This document shows positions 42,523-52,794 of a stretch of 64,000 nucleotides of DNA, piece after piece. The stretch is from Gentiana macrophylla. Taxonomy: Eukaryota > Streptophyta > Magnoliopsida > Gentianales > Gentianaceae. How positions within the stretch are numbered: the stretch's first letter is position 1; every line of letters begins with the position of its first letter. Where the stretch lies: NCBI GenBank assembly GCA_026214975.1, contig CM047817.1:59738407-59802406 (forward strand), given 5' to 3'. A model generated the notes under the pieces. The model did no database searches and was not told the DNA's origin. It worked only from the letters and a program-made list of their open reading frames with translations. The position numbers were made by a program, and so were the translations under genes.

Positions 42523-43200
42523 AAATCCAAAGGTTCATTAAAACATTCAACATATGGAAACGGCAACTTTATCAGTTTTGCTTCAAAACAAGTATGGAAT
42601 TTTTTATCATCAAATTCTAGTTTAGGCATCACATCTAAGTGTATTAGTTTATGAACAGATTTATAATTTGCATGTCCTGATCTACAAGGCCAAAAAGATG
42701 AAGAATCAACCAAATAAGCATAAGTAGATGCATCATTATTACCGTTAGTAATAATGTTCGCGGATTTTGGCACAACGACCATAGGTGTTATAGTCATAAT
42801 GTTTAATTTAAACATGTCATCAACGAAATAGCCCCTTCCCACATTCATTCCATTTTTACATAACGAAAATTTTCCGGATTCAAAAGAAAGTTTGAACCGT
42901 TACTAACAAGAAGTGCACCGGACACCAAATTATTTCGAATATCAAGCACGTGCAACACATAGTTCAAGGTCAAATGCTTGCCAGAAATCATCTTCAAGAC
43001 AACCTTTTCTTGGCCTTCAACGTTGGAAGTTGCTGAATTTCCCATGAACAATTTTTCCTCTTCCAATATTTCATAGTCGGAAAAAATGGCTTTAATAGCA
43101 CAAACATGGCGCATATCCCCCGTGTCTACGAACCATTGTTGGGGATTTCCAACTGTGTTGCATTCTGACACCACCATTGACAACATAATGGTTTATTACA
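42523..43200 (-). pseudogene. Tork-like unit main: protease region and start of integrase
   Basis: The frame 43186-42845 reads NPQQWFVDTGDMRHVC, with the retropepsin Asp-Thr-Gly, then EKLFMGNSATSNVEGQ and VVLKMISGKHLTLNYVLHV. It continues after a shift at 42848-42523 with YFVDDMFKLNIMTI and the integrase zinc-site HTC. The Gly-Asp in place of Gly-Ala after DTG, and the shifts, suggest decay. The sense-strand continuation lies across the LINE at 35541. Confidence 0.87.
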
Positions 43201-43516
43201 ATGTTCCTTCCATTTCTGTTCACAAACAGAAGATCAACAATCAAAGTTTGCAACACAAACTTATTTTAACAATTGTTTCTTCAAACGGAATTTAAAAAAA
43301 TCACGGATAGTTTTAAAAAATAATATGAATGGATTTGTAATCTATAACACCTCAGAAACAACTTTTATTCTTTGAGTTTTCAGAAAAAAACGAGTAAATT
43401 CAAAGTATTTTGGCCTTCAAGACAATGCAGTCTCTTGTGCCAACTTTCAGAAAAATTGTGAAAAAAGCTTCATGTTTACTACAACTCTTTTAATGTTATT
43501 TACCACAGTTGCAGAA
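43201..43516 (-). other. Tork-like unit main: 5' sequence before protease, no gag
   Basis: This matches 22021-22250 in unit ii, including the TTTTGGCCTTCAAGACAATG block. No gag or zinc knuckle is readable. Solo LTR 2 interrupts it at 43517. Confidence 0.65.
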
Positions 43517-44069
43517 TGTTAGGAAATCAACTAGTTTATGCAGCAGAATTTAAAATTTTGATTTCCGATTCTAGGATCGACTCCGTTTAAAACAATAAAC
43601 ACGTTAAGTAGCAGACGGTGAATACCTTGTTTGATCTATAAGATCGAAGAATTGACCATCTAGGGAGAGTAGTAGTGTGTGCAAGCCGTCCACGTGTCTG
43701 CTCTCTAGATAGCAACTAGAAAATCGGTTCTAGACCAGCTTTTTCTCTCTCTCAGAACTCAGTCTAAGAAGCTCTCAGTTTATTTAGTAAATTAGAACTC
43801 TTCTAATTGTGATGTGTAAAATATCTATCCAACCCCTTGCTTATATAGGGGTAGGTTGCGCCCCACTGTGTCCCATTCCCAATGGGAAAAGATTTTTGTG
43901 TGGAGTAAGGAGAAAGAAAACCTTTTACTAGTAAAATAAGGAAAATAGATATTCTACATTTATCTCATTTAATTCAATATCTCATATTAAATAAATCCAA
44001 GATATTTTCAATATTTAATATTGACTATCTTTATCATATTATAATAAATCAATTTATACAAGTATATAT

Positions 44070-44114
<45 letters not shown>

Positions 44115-45381
44115 CACATTTAAATCAATAATAACATAATACTACAATTAATTAATTTGCAAAATCCATGTGTATCTCATACACATCATCTGCGCCCCAT
44201 AGGCCATTAATTGGCTTGCGGAATATTCTTAATTAATTAACATAATTAATATCTTGTATTTAATTTATTTATAATCAATAAATACCACAATATTAATTTA
44301 TCACTATAACACTTTATAGTCGAGATAAACTTTCATTATTTGGTTATCACTATAACCGCATTTTAATCCGGCTAGATGTTCATATGTGTGTGACCCGATT
44401 AGCTTCTGAATATGTTGCCCATAGACATAAAGTGCATTTACTAAAATACCATTCATACCTAACTATCACAAAATAGCGTCTTGCCACACATAGTCACCCC
44501 CAATCATCGGAAGAGTCAAAAGCGATGACTACTACCTTTTATGGGAAACAATTGCCGTGTAAATAGAATCCTATCACTATTACAATATCCATACAATCAT
44601 ATCTCGAGTGTCAATACATCAACGATCGTATAGTATAATCTAGATATCATCTCTCTCGGAATAACTCATTTACTCCCACTTTGTAAAGATTCATGAGAGC
44701 TAGACATTTCTTATAAAAAGGCCATTTCGGATATTTACTCCTACTATTAGGATACGTGATTTCCGGACGAACAAAATTGTACCCTACGCATGCTTCAATA
44801 TCATACCCAAGCACTACCGCATGATCGCCCCATGGCTAGGAGAAACCTTAATAGTGTCAAAGCATGACAATCCACACCGTGATTCCAAGAAAACTCCAGT
44901 CTTAGGATAAGTACACATTTGCCACATACTGCGACACTTAATGTAAGTGGGTCAGTCTAACATACACATTCTCTAATACACGTCCACGCAAAGTCCAAGT
45001 GTCTCCACACTTTGATAGATGAGATCTATCCATTTGTTCAATAAGATAGAAGACATCCAATACGTGCTAGTCTAATCATACTATCAATGTCCGTTTTAAA
45101 GTACATACGACTAGAGACATTTAAATATCAAACCAATTAAAGTGATTAGAGATCTCATCACCCATAATCACTATCATGGTTCCTCTATCGCAGTTTAATA
45201 CTAAGGACGTTACTATATATACAATAACATAATTTGTTCATAAAGATAAACTCAAAATATAATAACAAAAGTGCCTTTCATTAATCATAATAAACTTATT
45301 ACATGAACTAAATAGACTGTAAAAGACATGACCCGGTCGGATTCAGTCCAAACGGATTGGGATTAGGACACCATTTCAACA
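43517..45381 (-). repeat. Solo LTR 2 (1865 bp) with intact target duplication
   Basis: On the minus strand it begins TGTTGAAATGGTGTCC and ends GATTTCCTAACA. The five bases cagaa occur on both sides (43512-43516 and 45382-45386), and joining across them restores sequence homologous to unit ii near 22229. A TATA box on the minus strand (CCTATATAAGC, near 43845) gives the orientation. It has no internal region and includes an (AT)20 microsatellite. It resembles solo LTR 1 in size and layout but not in sequence. Confidence 0.9.
44073..44112. repeat. (AT)20 microsatellite
   Basis: A pure AT dinucleotide run of about 40 bp inside solo LTR 2. Confidence 0.9.
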
Positions 45382-45529
45382 CAGAATGCAATTACAAGTT
45401 AAAAATTTATGCAACTATAGGAAAACAAAACATAATATAAACTAATCAGATTACAGGATCAAATAAAGTCTTAAGATTGTTGGGAAAACATCAAATTACA
45501 TTATGTTTAACACAAAATTCTTGCAAAAA
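45382..45529 (-). other. Tork-like sequence between solo LTR 2 and boundary 2
   Basis: The continuation of the unit-main 5' sequence; it resembles 22255-22376. No coding is supported. Confidence 0.6.
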
Positions 45530-46640
45530 CAAAAATGGCTTTAGAATCAATGAAGGAGATAAGTATGTCTATATACCGACAACACCGAAAGCCTACGTGA
45601 CAGTATGCGCGTTAGAGAATTCAGCCCACAAATTCTAACAGAAGCGGCCCCACTTCTCTTTACATAGGTGACCTCCGATAAAGAGTACTTAGTAATAACC
45701 CTCTTGTCTTAACCTGAACCTTTCAGCAGACAACACTTTTATTCTAACATAATTGTTAATTGCTAATTGTCCCTCAGAACTTAGTTGTCCATTTTGAACC
45801 ATGATCTTGGGATCTCTAGTCACTATGGTTGGGTTTCCATTATAAGGGAACATGCTTAATAGGCTTAAGTCCCATTCCATTTGTCAAGAATGACATCTGA
45901 TATCAGAATCGAGTTATTTAAAAGCATAACACTACTACCTTAGTAGTTTCTAAAACTGTTTTCAGCTCCGAAAAATAAATTCCTTTACTCATTCTAAATT
46001 GGGCATGAAGTGGACTGTTTATGACTTCTTCCAACACTCTATGTTAGTTAGAAACTCCAAATATCCTCACATGAATGAAAATTAATGCATATGCTAAGCA
46101 TACTCTGTAGAGATAACAAACGGAGCTCTATTTCATCGGACGAGGTGGTTTGCTATCTGGAACCTTCCTTAGTTGAGTATTATCGGACATGGTGCATGCC
46201 TAGAGAATGATATGTACATAATAGACCCCCTAGCCTTCTCGAAGTTCTAATGGTTGTGTCCATTTCGGCCCTGGACACCTTGGTTTTAGAAAGTGTGTTA
46301 GGGAATTCAGCACACAAATTCTCACAGAAGCAGCCCCACTTTCACTTACATTTGTGACCTCCTATAAAGAGTACTTTGCAATATCTCACTTGGCTTAACC
46401 AAGGTATATGAATTATTAAAAGCTTTATGCTTAACCTAAACCTTTCAGCAGGTATCACTTTTGTTCTAACATAATAGGTAATTGCTAAATGTCCCTCATA
46501 ACTTAGTTGTCCATTTTGAACCATGGTCTTGGGATCTCCCATCACTATAGTTGGGTTGCCATTTTATGGGAACATGTGTAATAGGCTTAAGTCTCATTCC
46601 GTTTGTCAACAATGACTTCTGATCTCTAGGTAAACCTTTT
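45530..46640 (-). repeat. Tork-like unit boundary 2: inverted RT scrap and duplicated 3' sequence
   Basis: It has the same parts in the same order as boundary 1: a plus-strand RT fragment (45535-45609, 25 open codons reading NGFRINEGDKYVYIPTTPK), a 3'-end repeat copy (45612-45900), a 0.4 kb spacer and a second copy (46299-46640) continuous with pol. The RT fragment ends at the same residue as in boundary 1, followed by gcgttagagaattcagcc. An RT frame still open here, but with a stop in boundary 1, shows that this copy is the less decayed. Confidence 0.8.
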
Positions 46641-47467
46641 GTCATTAATGGATCCGCAAGATTCTCTTTCAACTTTATATAATAAAGGAAATCAAACCAT
46701 TAGAGATTGATTGTTTGATGGTATTATGCCTATGACGTTTGTGTCGAGATATAGCATTATGCATACAACTTTGTGTGTTTCTTATAGCTGACATACTATC
46801 ACAATGTATGCTGATTGGAGGAATGGACTTTGGCCAACAAGGAATATTCTCTAAGAAATTCTGAAGCCACTCTGCTTCTTCTCTAGCTTTATCAAATGCA
46901 ATAAACTCAGATTCCATAGTATATCGAGCTATGCATGTTTGCATTGAGGATTTCCAGGACACCACACCACGACCAATAGTGAACACATATCCACCGGTGG
47001 ATTTTGAATCCTTATACTTAGATATCCTATTTGCATCACAATATCTTTCCAATACTAATGATATCTTGTATACTATATTCTGAGGGTCATTGTAAACATC
47101 AAATACCATAACCTCCTTTCAAACGATATTCAAAGATCCTTATCTGGATTACTAGTGAACATACATAATTTATTCACTGCACAAGCCAAGTCTGGTCTAA
47201 TGCAGTTTGTAATATACATCAGACTTCCAATCACTTGTGAGGATTCCAATTGTCTTAGCGGTTCACCTCTATTCTTGACAAACTGTTTACTTAAGTAATT
47301 TGAGTTTTTACAAAACGCTTGTCAAAATCATTAAATCTCTTAAGAACATGCTATACATAGTGTACATGTGACAACATCAGTCCATCAGATGTTTTTGAGA
47401 TTTTAATCCCATGTATAACATCAGCAACTCATATATCCTTCATCTTGAAGGTTTTAGTCAACATTCT
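46641..47467 (-). pseudogene. Tork-like unit iv: end of RT and RNase H
   Basis: The RNase H frame 47109-46675 contains [42 protein letters not shown] and [19 protein letters not shown], then [20 protein letters not shown] residues upstream (MLTKTFKMKDI) reach 47467, where the Sirevirus B LTR begins; attct (47463-47467) is the presumed target duplication. The frame shifts between RT and RNase H. Confidence 0.87.
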
Positions 47468-48864
47468 TGTTGGTTCCAGAGAAATGTAAAACTATAGTCA
47501 GAGGGGGGGGGGGGTGAATGACTATGGTGGAGTTTCAAAAACTTTTCTTGTATTCAAAAGCTTTTAGGCAGCGGATAAGTCCCTTCTTAATATGTTGTTT
47601 CAGAGTATATTATGTAATCACAGATATAAGATATGATATAAGCAATTAAATAAATGCAGTAAGGTAAATTGCTGAAAGTAAATTGACACAAAGGTTTATA
47701 GTGGTTCGGGGTGGTGTAATCCCTTAATCCACTCTTCTCCTGTGATGATTGGAGGAATTCACTATTGTTTTCACAGATACAATAGCCTGATTGTCCTTGA
47801 CTACACAAGCTTCACAATTTTCAAGACTATCACACCCGGGCTTCAACAGCTTCAATGACTCAGTCTTTTTCACTGCTCTTTGAGAACAAATCTTTCAGCA
47901 GCTATCACAAACACAACTCCTTCTCAGATGGATCTGATTCAGTTGCTCGGTTGAGGTGAATTTGATTCACAAAACTTGCTGATCAAACTCAATGCTTGAT
48001 GTTGGAATTGTAGTTATCAGATTTGAGTTGATCACTAGTTGATTAGTTTTCAGCACAGATAGAAGTCTTTTCACTTTGACAGTGTTTTTGCTCAGATTCA
48101 ATTCCTTATACTGTTGTTTGTCAATGCCTTCTATTTATAGCCTTGATAATCCTTGATTTGAATTTCCGTCCCTTGGCTATATTAATGAGGGGAATAATCC
48201 TTGATTTTATTCTCGATTCCCCCTTAATTATATTCTCCTTGATTTTAGTGAACGGATTTTTCTTCAAACGTTTATCAGAAAATCCGTCCTTGATTGATCC
48301 TCTATTGATTGTGCATTTAATGCTTGATCCTCTTTTTCTTCTTCATATTTCAAAATCTGCAAGTAAGGTTTACTTGGCCGTTCTCTGAATAGTTAAGTGA
48401 CTATCTGACTTTGCCGTTTAGATCTTCCTTCACTACTTTGTCTTCACTTAGCCGATGATCAGTTCACTTTGCCGATTCACTGTTTCCTTCTTTCTTTTAG
48501 GTTCAGTAGAATCTTTATACTTCACTGATCCTTGATTTGTGTGAGATCAGTGTACACCATATTTAAACATTAAGTTTCATCATTTGAAACAAAAGTTAGA
48601 CTTATCCAAGGTCATCACAGACTTCCTTGGTTATAAGTCTGACCATAATGTCTTTATGCTTCTATGCTGGTACTTGGCTGGCCTCACTTTGCCGAAAATC
48701 TGTTTCACTTTGCCGTCCTACCAACTAGTACAATACTTGTCTAACTTATCTTATACAACATGTCAGACTCTAAGTAAAGACTTATACAGAGAATTCTAAC
48801 TTAGTTCCGGCTTGCTATAACAAATAGTATGGCCATCATCAAAACATAATAAATGTTCCTAACA
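47468..48864 (-). repeat. 3' LTR of Sirevirus B (1397 bp)
   Basis: On the minus strand it begins TGTTAGGAACATTTATT and ends CTCTGGAACCAACA. The plus-strand word ACTTTGCCG occurs four times (48408, 48466, 48686, 48707) with close variants at 48372 and 48446, a likely repeated regulatory motif of the LTR. The C-run hairpin is at 47491-47528. Confidence 0.9.
47491..47528 (-). other. C-run hairpin in the Sirevirus B 3' LTR
   Basis: Arms ACTATAGTCA and TGACTATGGT (one G-T pair) flank a loop with twelve or more G on the plus strand and TGAA. Confidence 0.8.
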
Positions 48865-48876
48865 ATTTCCCCTTTT
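48865..48876 (-). other. Polypurine tract of Sirevirus B
   Basis: Sense-strand AAAAGGGGAAAT directly before the TGTTAGGAAC of the 3' LTR. Confidence 0.85.
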
Positions 48877-49018
48877 GATGATGCTAAAACACTCATAAGC
48901 CTGAACATAAGTATACCAAAATTTTTCATAATAAACACTAGAATAAAACTTAACAATTTTATTCATCCATTTAAGGGCAATAGAAATATAGGTTCAAATT
49001 ATATTCAAAGTACAGTAA
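48877..49018 (-). other. Sirevirus B 3' untranslated stretch
   Basis: Noncoding sequence between the downstream ORF stop and the polypurine tract. It matches copies A and C. Confidence 0.5.
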
Positions 49019-52000
49019 TTATCTGTTGCTCAATTCTGCTTTGTACCTCTTGAATTTTGTGGTCTGAACCTCCACCATATCTTTCCAATCAATTTCCGGA
49101 AACTTCCACTTCCAGTATGCCATACCAGTGTACTCAGAGACTCCCTGGAATATCTTTTTGTTGAAGAGTTTGTGAAAGTCAGGCATGGTCTCATTTGCTC
49201 TGGGTTCTCCAAAGTATTTTTCAAGTCTATCCCTAGCTTCAGCAATGTGTGAGTCAGCAAACTTGATACTTTTGAACAGAACCCATTGTTCTTGTCGGTT
49301 CATCTTCCTCATAGGATCGAAGAATTTTGCCAAGTAATTGAAATCTTCTTGTTGTTCACTGGGCAAATCTTCTGGTCCTTGTGCAAATCTTCTTGTTGTT
49401 CACGTGGTCTGCTGATTGAATTTGATCCAGCATTCTGGTTGACAGATGCAAGCTGTCTCTTAACATCATTGTAGATTTTGGCCATATCAATTCGCTTCTT
49501 CTCATCCTGATATCTTATCCAGTCTGCCCAAACTTCATCTTGCTTTTGATTTGGATACAGGCCGTTTTGGACTCGGAAGAATTCTCTTACATTGTTTAGT
49601 ACTTCAGCAACATACACTTCCCCATGTCTATGAGTTCTTTTCTCACCCTTATATCTGGTGTTGCTGCTTCCTCTGTTGGTGTTACTTCTGCTAGTGCTGA
49701 ATCTTTGTTGGTTTTCTGATCCTTTTTGCTGATTTGATCCAGATCTCGGTTGTCTACCTGATCTATCTCTATCATCATCTCTTCTTTGAATGGGATGAGG
49801 GAAACCTATGCAGGGTTGATTTGATATCTTTTCCCTCTCCTCTCTTGCCTTTCTTAGCTGCTCTTCAGCTCCATTTTGAATTCTCAGTTCCCTGTCCCTT
49901 GCTCTTAGCTGCTCCTCAGTAAAATTTAGGGGTATGACTGTTGATCCTCCAGGCCTATCATTTTCCCCTTTTTTGGCCGGATCAATACCTTGTTGGAGCA
50001 AGATTTTGTTTGTAGCTTCGGCTGTACCAATCAGTGTGTCCAGTTTGGAGTCGATTGATGTAAATCTGGCATCATGATCATTTAACCTCCTGATTACACT
50101 TCCAAAACTTGTGCCAAGTGCTGAAGCCATTGCTTCATTTTCCTGAGATATGTGTTGTCGTAGACCTGAGAGATTGTTACTAAAATTGATATTCATTTGT
50201 TTGATCAGGTCGATCTATCTTTGCACAACAATGTTTTGTGCATCAATATACTCCGCAACAGCCAGGAATCTTCTCTTAATAGAGTGACTTTCATCTTTAA
50301 ATGCTAAAGTCATGGATCTGAGATACATGGCTTGCTGTTCCAGCTCCTCAGCCAGCCGATCTACTGCCTTTTCAAAGGCCTCACTTGTTATGCCAGTGTT
50401 CAGTTAATTAAATGTGTGACGGATTGCAACTGGCTCTGGTAAAGTTTGTTGTCCTCTGTCTGGATGTTGAGTAACATATATACCAGCTTCTACTTCTTCA
50501 AGGACTTGAGTGGAAGTAAATTGTGGTGCAGCATTGTCTCATATTCCCACTTGCTCTGTGCTGGGAATTGCCTTGACCGTAGTTGCAAAGAGCGGTGAGC
50601 GGTGTCCAATATCTTTGTAGGTCACCGGAGTGTCAACAGATAGTGGCTGATGTGTTGTCTTAGCTGGTGAGGTTTGCTTTTCTGAGGCATGTGTTTGAAG
50701 AAATGAGCTTAAGGGAATGTTGTCATCAATTGCATCAGCTATTCGTTCTTCCTCTTTATCTTGGCCATCAATAGTATCCTTTGGATCATTTCCATTGCCA
50801 TTTTGATCAGCATCATCATCATTGTCATCGTCATCATCATCATCATCATCATCATGGTTATCACTTTCATTAGCTGATTCATCACTTTCTTTGTCAGAGG
50901 GTGGATGTATCTTTGCTTTAGCTGCATCATCCATATCTCAAAGTGGTGACTCATCAAGTACACCAACCAGGGTTGATATCCCAAGAAAGTTAAAAAAACC
51001 AAGCCTCCTCAGCAAGCATGCGTTATGAGTCTTGAAGCTGAATTCTGCAATCACCTTCCATCCATTCAAGATATGCTGCAATTCGATCATCAATATCATT
51101 TGCAGACAACTGTGCCAGTTCTTCTGGAGTTTCTTCATCATGATCTTCAGTATCTCCAGCAACCTCTTCATTTTGAGGTTGTTCATCCTCACTTCCACTT
51201 TCTGCCTCTGGTTGATCTGCTGCTACTTCAGAATACTCTTCTTCTTCTTCATCAATTATCTTTCCAAAATCTTCCTTGTCCAAATTTCTATTGAACCTTT
51301 TGCTTCTTTCTTTGGCAAGAAGTGTGTTTTGTGGTTTGCTTTCTCTTTCCTCCTCCTGCTTGATTTCGCTGTTTGATATAAGTAAACCTGGTTTTGGATT
51401 CATGCAACTTATGGAGTTGGACAACTTGTACTTTTAAACATTGCAAAAGATAGTGTAGTTGAATCCTATAGGATTTTTTTACCCAGAAGATCCTCTTTAT
51501 TTTTTGCTTTCCTTCTCCTAATCCCTTTTTATCAGCGGTTGCCTCTCCCTGGATTTGTTCTTTGATTCTCAGGAAGAAATAAGTTGCCCAATTAAACTCC
51601 AGACTGTGATATATGATCCCATAAGACGCATTCTGACCTCTGTCATGTCATTGTTTGCCCCTAACTTTCCTTCAATTGTTTTCCCAACTAAGGCACTGAA
51701 TTCATTGAAGGAATTCTTTAAGGCAGATCTAATACAGTTGAATTTCCTAGGGCCTGGGTTTGTCGTTTTAGCGATTGTATCCTAAAATTCGTCCAAGTTT
51801 TGTGGAACGGGAGCCACTTTTTCCTGACCGTTATTTGAAAGTTTGAGATGTTTGCGAATTACCTTCACTGTAATGACCACTTTTGTGTCATTGACAGATG
51901 AAACGATCTTGTCTTCCTCCCGTTTGTCACCATCTTCTGCAGGGAGCCCAGGGATATATTTTGCAGTCTTCCAGAAGGAGATTAGACTCTCATAGAAAAT

Positions 52001-52183
52001 ATCGGTGATTGGAGGATTTAGAAAAGTCGATAATCTTAGGCTTTTGCATCCAGTTGCCAGTTTTTGTGCGTCTTCATTATTTCCACATAGCTTTAAGTAG
52101 TGTTCATCTTGAAAGAACGACCCAGTGGCAATTGATTTCTCATATTGTTTTCCAGTTTGAGTGTTAGAAGAGGATGAAGCCCT
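49019..52183 (-). pseudogene. Sirevirus B downstream (env-like position) ORF, broken
   Basis: This aligns with copy A along its length. The start codon equivalent near 52183 reads AGG instead of ATG. Main open pieces: 51424-51023 (ENQ-poor, with KEDFGKIIDEEEEEYSEV), 50934-50539 (long Asp run, DDDDDDDDDNDDD) and 50196-49309 (295 aa: SGLRQHISQENEAMASALG, FTSIDSKLDTLIGTAEATNK, FTEEQLRARDRELRIQNGAE, and an Arg/Ser-rich STSRSNTNRGSSNTRY region). The last piece, 49366-49019, carries DRLEKYFGEPRANETMPDFH and ends YWKWKFPEIDWKDMVEVQTT then FKRYKAELSNR. Mixed helical and disordered; no membrane segment. Function unknown; the name env-like reflects position only. Confidence 0.78.
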
Positions 52184-52794
52184 TGTTTGAGATTTAAGAG
52201 AGGGCTTTGATTTTGCAATGAGAAATTAGGGTTTATGATATACAGGAGAGCATAAAGAATTCTCAAAAATCTCTAAGTGTGGTTTATATAGGATGATTTG
52301 TGTCATGTGAACGTGGTTGAATATGGAAGGATTTTGTGACTTAATGGTGTGATTTTATGTATATAAATTGCGGTATTTGAGCATAGTGGGGGAGTGGATT
52401 TAGGTAAGTAATGATGGATCCCGGGAATCGAGGCGTTTGTAAATCAAAAATAATATGGTTACCTCCACGATTGTAAATTGATCTCCACGTGTGTAATCTT
52501 TCATAGCATAATCCTCCATAACTTCCTGATTTTCCATGTGTATAAGGTTGATTAGATTCACACTTTAGTTTGCTGGTGACTCCAATTCATATTTCGGTGG
52601 AGTGCCTTGGCTGGTCATTTAGCCGGTGTAGTGACTTCTTCACTAAGCTGTTGTATATAACTATTCCTAACAATCACTGAAGTCAACTTCGCTGAGGGCC
52701 AGTGCCTTACCTATTACATCTCTTGTAATGGAAAAGTTTGAATCAGCTGGTGAAGTTACTTAGCTGATTACTCCAGTTAGCTGCTTCTTAGTAC
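52184..52794 (-). other. Intergenic region between Sirevirus B pol and the downstream ORF
   Basis: A 0.6 kb noncoding stretch matching 13186-13820 in copy A, including a CCCGGGAATCGAGGC block and the TATA box. Confidence 0.65.
52283..52290 (-). promoter_or_regulatory. Predicted TATA box upstream of the downstream ORF (copy B)
   Basis: Sense-strand CATCCTATATAAACCACAC, about 100 bp before the position of the ORF start. Sequence and spacing are as in copy A (13707). Confidence 0.55.

Noticed and set aside
23676..45381. The two solo LTRs as a single family or as the two LTRs of one element
   Set aside because: They differ in sequence, orientation and target duplication, so they are two separate insertions.
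47587..47808. 73-codon minus-strand ORF (and its counterpart at 18235-18435) as a conserved small gene
   Set aside because: Both lie at the same place inside copies of one LTR family. Similarity follows from LTR homology; nothing indicates translation.
50739..51002. Met-rich ORF in Sirevirus B
   Set aside because: Out-of-frame reading of the GAT/ATG-type acidic repeat in the downstream ORF.
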